Shown here piece after piece: positions 7,744 through 11,967 of a DNA stretch of 11,967 bases; position 1 is the stretch's first letter, and the number at the start of each line of letters is the position of its first letter. Location of the stretch: the NCBI GenBank assembly GCA_024277285.1, contig JAJRVM010000011.1, positions 1 to 11,967 of the forward strand, written 5' to 3'. The notes beneath the pieces are model-generated. The model saw nothing but the letters and a program-made list of their open reading frames with translations. It was not told the DNA's origin and searched no databases. Source of the DNA: Planctomycetota bacterium. Its GTDB lineage: Bacteria > Planctomycetota > Planctomycetia > Pirellulales > Pirellulaceae. The translations under genes were made by a program, and so were the position numbers.

Positions 7744-8100
7744 ATGCGCATGAATGCACCTCTGATGGTCCGCACCATGCTGGAGCGGTTGCTAATCGTT
7801 TGGTTAGTGCTGCTCTGTTGGATCGCATATTGTTGGCCCGCATGGTACTGCCCCTGCTGGGTCGCTCTCACAGGGTTGCCTAACGCCAACTTGTCTCGGG
7901 TTCTTGCAATCGCACTGCGCAGCAGCGACAATCAAGGAGAGTCGCGTTGCAACGAGCGTGGCGTAATCGGTCGTATTCAGACTGCTCGAGCTGTGATGAG
8001 CCTGATGTTGCCATGCTTCCAACCTTACTGCTTTGGCATGCCGATCGTCTTCTTGCTGAAGATTCTTGCTGAATCACAATGCTGTGAAACTCTCAAATAA
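7744..8100 (+). CDS. Hypothetical small hydrophobic protein, doubtful
   Basis: This 118-residue open frame lies in the 630-bp gap before the oxidoreductase gene and ends 31 bp before its ATG. It has no clear Shine-Dalgarno. An internal ATG at 7780 starts MLERLLIVWLVLLCWIAYCW, one strong membrane segment, followed by PAWYCPCW. A second hydrophobic stretch lies near the C-terminus (MPIVFLLKIL). The opening resembles the first helix of bile acid:sodium symporter (BASS) family proteins, but the rest does not continue as such a transporter. It may therefore be a truncated gene start joined to unrelated DNA. Cysteine is unusually frequent (9 or more residues). It could equally be a chance frame. 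Confidence 0.25.
   Translation: MRMNAPLMVRTMLERLLIVWLVLLCWIAYCWPAWYCPCWVALTGLPNANLSRVLAIALRSSDNQGESRCNERGVIGRIQTARAVMSLMLPCFQPYCFGMPIVFLLKILAESQCCETLK
8050..8075 (+). promoter_or_regulatory. Short tandem/inverted repeat upstream of the oxidoreductase gene
   Basis: TTCTTGCTGAA occurs at 8050-8060 and again at 8063-8073, a 13-bp period. The second copy lies within the inverted repeat GATTC-TTGCT-GAATC (8061-8075). It sits about 57 bp before the ATG at 8132, a position suited to an operator. No convincing -35/-10 pair accompanies it, and it falls inside the doubtful small frame that ends at 8100. The regulatory role is speculative. Confidence 0.2.
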
Positions 8101-8131
8101 TTCACCCTAGACACCCAACAGGAGTACCGCC

Positions 8132-9508
8132 ATGACCGACGTTTCGAAGCCCGTCTCCTCGCGTCGCGAGTTCTTGAAAAACACTGGGCAGTTTGCCGCC
8201 GCCACCACGTTGGCCGGCTTGGTCGTGCCGCGTGTCTATGCGGCCGAGGACGATACGATTCAGGTGGCGTTGATCGGATGTGGTGGTCGCGGCAGCGGCG
8301 CGGCCGTTAACGCCCTGTCGGTCAAGCAGGGACCGGTCAAGCTGGTCGCCATGGCCGATGTCTTCGAGAATCGCATGGAAGGTAGCATCAAGCAGTTGAA
8401 GAGCCAGGTTCCGAACGGATTTGATGTGCCAAAAGAACGGCAGTTCATCGGTTTCGACGCCTACCAAAAGGCGATGGACTGCTTGAAGCCAGGTGATGTT
8501 GCGATTTTCGCCACCCCATTGGCTTTCCGTTGGGTCCATTTTGACTATGCCATCAAAAAGGGCTTGAACGTCTTCATGGAGAAGCCGCTCACGGCCGATG
8601 GCCCAACGTCGCGACGCATGCTTGAGCTTGCCAAAAAAGCGACGGCCAAGAACTTGAAAGTGGCCGTTGGGCTGATGTCCCGCCATGCGCGACCGCTGCA
8701 GCAACTGCACGAACGTATTCAGGGCGGAGAAATTGGCGACATCTCGACCATGTTTGCCTACCGAATGACCGGCCCCGTTGGTTCCGCTTTCTCGACGAAA
8801 TGGCCAGGCAATCCCAGCGAATTGCTCTGGCAGATTCAGAAGTTCCACAGTTTTATCTGGGCCAGTGGCGGATGCTTCAACGATTTCTACATTCACGTCA
8901 TTGACCATTGCTGTTGGATGAAGAACGATTGGCCCATCAAGGCCCAGGCCCTTGGTGGTCGGCATTATCGTGCCGATTGCGTCGACCAGAATTTTGACGT
9001 CTATTCCGTGGAATACACGTTCGCTGATGGCTCGAAAATGATTGCGGACGGACGCTGCATGTCGGGTGCCACTAATATTTACAAGAGTTACGCACTCGGA
9101 ACCAAGGGCATGGCCGTCATCTCCAAACATGGTGACTGCGGGCCGCCATCGAGCATCTACAGCGGCATGAGCCCGGAGAAGTCCAACATGACTTGGGAAT
9201 CGCAAGTGCCGCGCGACGAACGCAATCCGTACCAGAACGAATGGAACGATCTGGTCGACGCTATCCGCAATGACAAGCCGTACAATGAAGTGGAGTACGG
9301 TGTGAAGGCCAGCCTTGTGAGTTCGCTGGGCCGCAAGGCCGCACATACCGGTCGGGAAATGACACTCGAATCGCTGCTCAATTCGGAGCAGGTCTACGCG
9401 CCCGGAGTGGAAAAATGGACCATGGAGTCGGACGCCCCCGTGAAAGCGGATAAAGATGGCAAGTATCCCATCCCGCAACCGGGCATCCTGACCGATCGCG
9501 AGTATTGA
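8132..9508 (+). CDS. Tat-exported Gfo/Idh/MocA family oxidoreductase
   Basis: This is a 458-residue NAD(P)-dependent oxidoreductase. The start is supported by GGAG at 8121-8124, 7 nt before the ATG. A twin-arginine signal is present (SRREFLKN, residues 10-17) with cleavage near VYA at residue 37, so the folded, cofactor-loaded enzyme is expected to be exported by the Tat pathway. The Rossmann motif VALIGCGGRGSG is at residues 45-56, and the family motif MEKPLT has Glu-Lys-Pro at 150-152. The substrate-domain segment FNDFYIHVIDHCCWM carries the usual D-x3-H-x2-D arrangement. Planctomycetes carry many such Tat-exported paralogues. The family oxidises sugars or sugar derivatives; a hydroxyl-to-keto oxidation of a glycoside is plausible here but the substrate is not readable. 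The gene appears intact, and a 56-bp repeat array follows directly. Confidence 0.93.
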   Translation: MTDVSKPVSSRREFLKNTGQFAAATTLAGLVVPRVYAAEDDTIQVALIGCGGRGSGAAVNALSVKQGPVKLVAMADVFENRMEGSIKQLKSQVPNGFDVPKERQFIGFDAYQKAMDCLKPGDVAIFATPLAFRWVHFDYAIKKGLNVFMEKPLTADGPTSRRMLELAKKATAKNLKVAVGLMSRHARPLQQLHERIQGGEIGDISTMFAYRMTGPVGSAFSTKWPGNPSELLWQIQKFHSFIWASGGCFNDFYIHVIDHCCWMKNDWPIKAQALGGRHYRADCVDQNFDVYSVEYTFADGSKMIADGRCMSGATNIYKSYALGTKGMAVISKHGDCGPPSSIYSGMSPEKSNMTWESQVPRDERNPYQNEWNDLVDAIRNDKPYNEVEYGVKASLVSSLGRKAAHTGREMTLESLLNSEQVYAPGVEKWTMESDAPVKADKDGKYPIPQPGILTDREY

Positions 9509-9516
9509 GGGAGCAG

Positions 9517-9634
9517 GGTCGGAGGTCAAAACGCGGCTCTCCGCCGGGCTCGCCCCGGCTGGGAGCACGACTGGTCGGAGGTCAAAGCGCGGCTCTCCGC
9601 CGGGCTTGCCCCGGCTGGGAGCACGACTGGTCGG
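9517..9634 (+). repeat. 56-bp tandem repeat, 2.1 copies (array 2)
   Basis: Copy 1 is 9517-9572, copy 2 is 9573-9628, and GGTCGG (9629-9634) begins a third. The two copies differ at two positions. The unit contains CTCTCCGCCGGGCTCGCC and ends GCACGACTGGT. It has the same period, the same CTCT start, the same GCCCCGGC centre and the same CGACTGGT end as array 1 at 7561-7654, but a different stem sequence that still pairs (GCTC...GAGC outside GCCGGG...CCCGGC). It starts 8 bp after the stop of the oxidoreductase gene. It is best read as a second member of a dispersed 3'-end repeat family. Confidence 0.85.
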
Positions 9635-9732
9635 CTACCAGCAACGCGACCCTTCGCCGGTCGCCGTGACAAGTTCGCGGTGGCTTGGACGGCGCGAACC
9701 GTTACGAACAATTGATCGTGATAACTGCCTTG

Positions 9733-9753
9733 GGCGGCTGTTGGTGAGCCGCC
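9733..9753 (+). other. Hairpin upstream of the terminator
   Basis: GGCGGCT (9733-9739) pairs perfectly with AGCCGCC (9747-9753) around a 7-nt loop. No T-run follows, so alone it is not an intrinsic terminator. Its right arm overlaps a competing small pairing, TTGGT (9741-9745) with ACCAA (9756-9760). It may help pause or protect the end of the transcript that terminates at 9815. Confidence 0.4.
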
Positions 9754-9777
9754 GAACCAACTACCAATGAAATGGCG

Positions 9778-9815
9778 AGCCGGAACCATGCTGCGGCGGG
9801 GTTCCGGCTTTTTTT
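9778..9815 (+). terminator. Rho-independent terminator
   Basis: AGCCGGAACC (9778-9787) pairs perfectly with GGTTCCGGCT (9800-9809) over 10 bp with a 12-nt loop. It is followed at once by a run of T to 9815. It most likely ends the oxidoreductase transcript, about 270 bp after its stop codon, leaving both copies of the 56-bp repeat inside the 3' untranslated region. Confidence 0.85.
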
Positions 9816-10026
9816 GCGCCCCAGCAGCCAACTGCCCGTGCGTGGTTGCCCCCCCCGGGGGCGCGTAGCATCAAGTGTCCCAGAATAACCGAGCCGCCGA
9901 GCGGTCGGGTCTTCCGTGGAAAAATAGAGCTTTTGGTGACGAATCGGGCTCGCGTGACCTGAGGTGTCACGAACGTGGCGATACTACTGTGTAGAGCAGA
10001 TGCAAATAACTCCAGGAGGCGATACG
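9816..10026 (+). promoter_or_regulatory. Leader of the small WYL-like gene, with an inverted repeat
   Basis: After the terminator comes a C/G-rich block (9850-9863), then AT-richer DNA. CGTGAC (9953-9958) and GTCACG (9966-9971) form an inverted repeat with a 7-bp spacer, about 56 bp before the ATG at 10027. That is a plausible place for a repressor or activator site. AGGAGG (10014-10019) is a near-perfect Shine-Dalgarno 7 nt before that ATG. I could not pick a reliable -35/-10 pair. Confidence 0.35.
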
Positions 10027-10272
10027 ATGCGTCAAATGATCTACCGCGCCATGCACCAATCGGACGATTTGGTCGTCGAGTTTGATTACTGTGACAGCAA
10101 GGGAGTGCGCACGCATCGCGTGGTTAGCCCGATCCGGTTCCTGGGGGGCGACCGATTTCTGGGACTATGCCTCAGTCGCGAGGAGCCGCGTCAGTTTCAT
10201 CTGGCGCGCTGCCGTAATCTCAAAGTCGAGGTGGCTGCCAATTTCCTGATGCCCGTGGCAATGTGCTCGTAG
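10027..10272 (+). CDS. Small stand-alone WYL-like domain protein
   Basis: The product has 81 residues. The ATG at 10027 is chosen over an in-frame upstream ATG at 9964 because AGGAGG sits 7 nt before it. The sequence follows the WYL core pattern: VVEFDYCDSKGVRTHRVVSP (residues about 15-34), then a strand with GDRFLGLCL, then EEPRQFHLARCRNLKV, equivalent to the Arg-x-Phe / ARC-x-N segment. No helix-turn-helix is present, unlike the usual WYL transcription factors, where this domain senses a ligand or nucleic acid. Small WYL-only proteins of this type appear to be common in planctomycetes. A role as a regulator or partner subunit is inferred. The gene is intact and convergent with the DUF1080 gene, with 106 bp between their stops. 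Confidence 0.7.
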   Translation: MRQMIYRAMHQSDDLVVEFDYCDSKGVRTHRVVSPIRFLGGDRFLGLCLSREEPRQFHLARCRNLKVEVAANFLMPVAMCS

Positions 10273-10378
10273 GGAACCACAGATTCAACGTGGCCAAGGC
10301 GGGCGGAGGCCTCGCTGGACAGCGCCACTCGAGCCAAGCGAATCCGATGCGGGGCGTCGCTCGGTTTGTGGTCCGGTG

Positions 10379-11134
10379 CTATTTGGCTGGATTCTTCCCT
10401 GAATCACTCTTGATCAACGGCGCCGTGTTCGATTCGTCCGTAATTCCCGGCGGCAGTTCCATGATGCGAATGTTACGAAAATGGATTTCGCTCCCTTCCG
10501 CTTCAAGGCATAAGTAGCCTTTCTTAAAGGAAGCATTGCGAATTCCATTGACGAATTTGCCATTGACGGCCAGTTTCACGGTGCCGTCCACGGCGACCAC
10601 GACGTATTTATTCCATTGCCCGTGACCCTTGCAGCGGTTCTCGCGCGATTTGCTTCGATTGCCGCGCGGGTTCTCGGGAATCGCCGTCATGCCACCCGCT
10701 CCGAACAGTTCTCCGTGGACGTAGGCGATGGGCGGCAGCGTACCGTCGGCGTGTTTGTGTTGGTTCACCCAGTCGAGTTCCAACATCTGTACTTCCATCC
10801 CCTTGGGCAAGCGGTGCTTGCCTGGGTTCGCATCGCTCCACAAAAAGACACCCGAGTTTCCACCCGGTTTCATGTGCCGCCATTCGATCAGTAGAACGAA
10901 GTTCTCATACTGGCGATCGGTGCGCATTACACCGATCGGTTTGCCCGTACAGACCAACAATCCGTCACGCACTGACCAGGTTGCGGGCGTCGTGTTGACA
11001 TCTACCCAACCGGTAAGATCTTTGCCATTGAACAGGTCGCGAAACGCAGGTTCCTGAGCGGTCGCATGGTGACCGAAGGATAATGCAACGAGCGTGACGA
11101 CCAGCAGTCTGATTGTGCCGTGCGGTTGGAGCAT
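10379..11134 (-). CDS. Secreted DUF1080 (3-keto-disaccharide hydrolase family) protein
   Basis: The product has 251 residues. I chose the ATG at 11134 rather than the in-frame one at 11173, because GAGGGA lies 6 nt before it and it opens a clean signal peptide ([11 protein letters not shown], cleavage after ATA near residue 26). The mature part is a concanavalin-type beta-sandwich of Pfam DUF1080/3-keto-disaccharide hydrolase: [15 protein letters not shown] near residue 31, [12 protein letters not shown], then [58 protein letters not shown] and a closing [18 protein letters not shown]. Family members split glycosides oxidised at C3, by elimination and hydration rather than classical hydrolysis. 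The exported Gfo/Idh/MocA oxidoreductase 0.9 kb away on the other strand is a candidate partner. The gene appears intact. Confidence 0.92.
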   Translation of the reverse strand: MLQPHGTIRLLVVTLVALSFGHHATAQEPAFRDLFNGKDLTGWVDVNTTPATWSVRDGLLVCTGKPIGVMRTDRQYENFVLLIEWRHMKPGGNSGVFLWSDANPGKHRLPKGMEVQMLELDWVNQHKHADGTLPPIAYVHGELFGAGGMTAIPENPRGNRSKSRENRCKGHGQWNKYVVVAVDGTVKLAVNGKFVNGIRNASFKKGYLCLEAEGSEIHFRNIRIMELPPGITDESNTAPLIKSDSGKNPAK

Positions 11135-11174
11135 GCGAAGTCCCTCATTTTCTAGAGCTAACGATCGTGGCATG

Positions 11175-11740
11175 GACTAGGTAAAGCAATTCTGTGCGTA
11201 AGCGTTCACGGGCCGGAACGGGAGAACCGTTCTATGACCCACTATGACCTCAATGCCGACGAGATGCCTCGATTTCCCGAGCGCAATTTCGATGCAGCAT
11301 TGGGGAGTTAGCAGATGCGGTTAACCGCAATCCCAGAGGAGTATCCTGAAAAAGCGGGGTTGAATACCGGACATCATGTGTTGGGATAGTACGCTTGCAT
11401 GACGCATTGTAGGTGCAGGGGACTTTTTCAGGATGCTCTGGCGGGATGCGCGCTGTACGGTGGCGTTTGCATGACGCGCCCCCGCTCGCCAACGGCCCCG
11501 GCTCGGCACGTCGCGGCACCTGGAACCTCACCCGGCGTGGCGCAGAAGCGTGTCTTTGGATGCGGATACGCCTCGACGCGCCGACCTTCAGCGCGCACGC
11601 CGCCGCCGACGGGAGCGTAAGGAAGCCGTCACACTGCCTCGAGCCGTATCGCGATGCCACACGCGATTTCGACGCGCCGCGGCTCTGGCGTAGCGGTTAA
11701 ACGAAAAAGGGGAGTGGTACACTTCTGACGCTTGCGATCG
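11175..11740. other. Gene-poor mosaic region
   Basis: No gene here has a ribosome binding site and a recognisable product. At 11234-11311 the plus strand reads MTHYDLNADEMPRFPERNFD and stops at a TAG, resembling the acidic loop and FD motif of class I methyltransferases. A pair of 12-bp inverted repeats brackets 11343-11434. The 11-mer TTGCATGACGC occurs twice (11395-11405, 11467-11477). From 11440 to 11700 the DNA is very GC-rich with open frames on both strands, the longest plus-strand one ending at a TAA near 11700. None resembles a family I know. Confidence 0.35.
11343..11434. repeat. 92-bp segment bounded by perfect 12-bp inverted repeats
   Basis: ATCCTGAAAAAG (11343-11354) is matched in inverse orientation by CTTTTTCAGGAT (11423-11434), with 68 bp between. 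A CAGAG/CTCTG pair outside the arms extends the symmetry imperfectly. The size and layout fit a miniature inverted-repeat element or the two ends of an insertion sequence that lost its middle. There is no internal transposase frame and no obvious target duplication. Confidence 0.45.
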
Positions 11741-11745
11741 GCGCG

Positions 11746-11845
11746 GTCTTTTCGTTCCAAGGCTTTTAGGGCCGTTGCTCCGAGAGCGACAACAACACCG
11801 GGATTGATCACACTTTTAAGGATCGACGTCCAGCTGAGGCAAAAT
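11746..11845 (-). pseudogene. Fragment of a uracil-DNA-glycosylase superfamily gene
   Basis: On the minus strand the frame reads VINPGVVVALGATALKALE at 11811-11755. This matches the strand-turn-helix motif (xPxVVVxLGxTAxxAL) typical of the uracil-DNA glycosylase superfamily, which removes uracil from DNA. After the last glutamate (about 11755) the sequence becomes basic and unlike the family, and before about 11845 the frame runs into the Abi_C fragment. Only about 30 residues of a domain of roughly 200 are present and no catalytic motif A is visible, so it cannot be active. Confidence 0.5.
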
Positions 11846-11967
11846 ACGATAACCGCATGGCAACCTCCTAAGATTTGGCGAAATAGTTGCTCTGTGTGTT
11901 GAGATGGCGACAGATTGAGCGAATCAGCCGTCAGCCGATACAGTTTGGGCAAGTCGTCCGTGTCAGA
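11846..11967 (-). pseudogene. Abortive infection C-terminal (Abi_C) domain fragment, running off the window
   Basis: The minus strand from the right edge reads DDLPKLYRLTADSLNLSPSQ, then HTEQLFRQILGGCHAV. This is the start of the Abi_C-type domain found in many abortive-infection family proteins, where GGC is normally followed by a VxGLxxLRN segment and a DAHG motif. Here the similarity stops at about 11849 and the frame passes into UDG-like sequence, so the end of the domain, including the DAHG motif, is missing. The 5' part lies beyond the window. The open frame continues to 11629. I infer a defence gene truncated by recombination. Confidence 0.55.

Noticed and set aside
8102..9568. Long minus-strand open frame of 488 codons opposite the oxidoreductase gene
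   Set aside because: It is a shadow of strong codon bias in an unmistakable Gfo/Idh/MocA gene; it also runs through the repeat array and has no recognisable domain.
7561..9634. CRISPR array
   Set aside because: Each site has only two units, the whole 56-bp unit of array 2 is repeated including any would-be spacer, and no cas gene is present.
11399..11700. Overlapping GC-rich plus-strand open frames of 73 and 95 codons, and a 136-codon minus-strand frame
   Set aside because: They start inside the inverted-repeat element, have no ribosome binding site and show only arginine/alanine-rich composition expected from GC-rich noncoding DNA.

Overview
The window looks like chromosomal DNA from a planctomycete, probably of the Pirellulales or Rhodopirellula type. 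The evidence is moderately high GC, sparse gene packing with long spacers, and the gene content: a WbsX/GH99-like protein, a giant secreted PQQ beta-propeller protein with an embedded methyltransferase-like domain, a Tat-exported Gfo/Idh/MocA oxidoreductase, a small WYL-like protein and a DUF1080 (3-keto-disaccharide hydrolase family) protein. This taxonomic call is inferred from protein style, since no rRNA or other marker gene is present.

Layout. Positions 1-940 hold gene debris: the 3' end of a gene broken by three in-frame stops (about 160-384), then a weak coding remnant near 658-858, then three tandem 16-bp repeats carrying TTGACA. Positions 941-2158 encode a secreted GH99-like/WbsX protein whose signal peptide is cut off from the body by an in-frame TAG. 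Positions 2477-7504 are one continuous reading frame, split by a single TAA at 6182-6184, for a secreted protein of about 1,675 codons: PQQ propeller, methyltransferase-like insert, PQQ propeller, CBM9-like domains, malectin-like domain. Positions 7561-7654 and 9517-9634 carry two related repeat arrays, both with a 56-bp period and both just after a stop codon. A possible small membrane ORF (7744-8100) precedes the Gfo/Idh/MocA gene (8132-9508), and a strong intrinsic terminator lies at 9778-9815. A small WYL-like gene (10027-10272) converges on the DUF1080 gene (11134-10379, minus strand). Positions 11175-11967 are again a mosaic of fragments: a possible methyltransferase scrap, a pair of 12-bp inverted repeats, and an open minus-strand frame that joins an abortive-infection C-terminal (Abi_C) fragment to a uracil-DNA-glycosylase-like fragment.

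How the genes may work together. The exported proteins (GH99-like, CBM9/malectin, Gfo/Idh/MocA, DUF1080) point to extracytoplasmic carbohydrate handling. Gfo/Idh/MocA with DUF1080 matches the known oxidise-then-eliminate route through 3-keto-glycosides, although the two genes are on opposite strands and not in one operon. The first 7.5 kb carries at least five in-frame stops made by substitution rather than frameshift, in three consecutive plus-strand genes, while the genes from 8.1 to 11.1 kb are intact. I found no clear defence, CRISPR or complete mobile system. The most notable items are the chain of nonsense codons, the 56-bp repeat family, the domain architecture of the giant protein and the Abi_C/UDG chimera.
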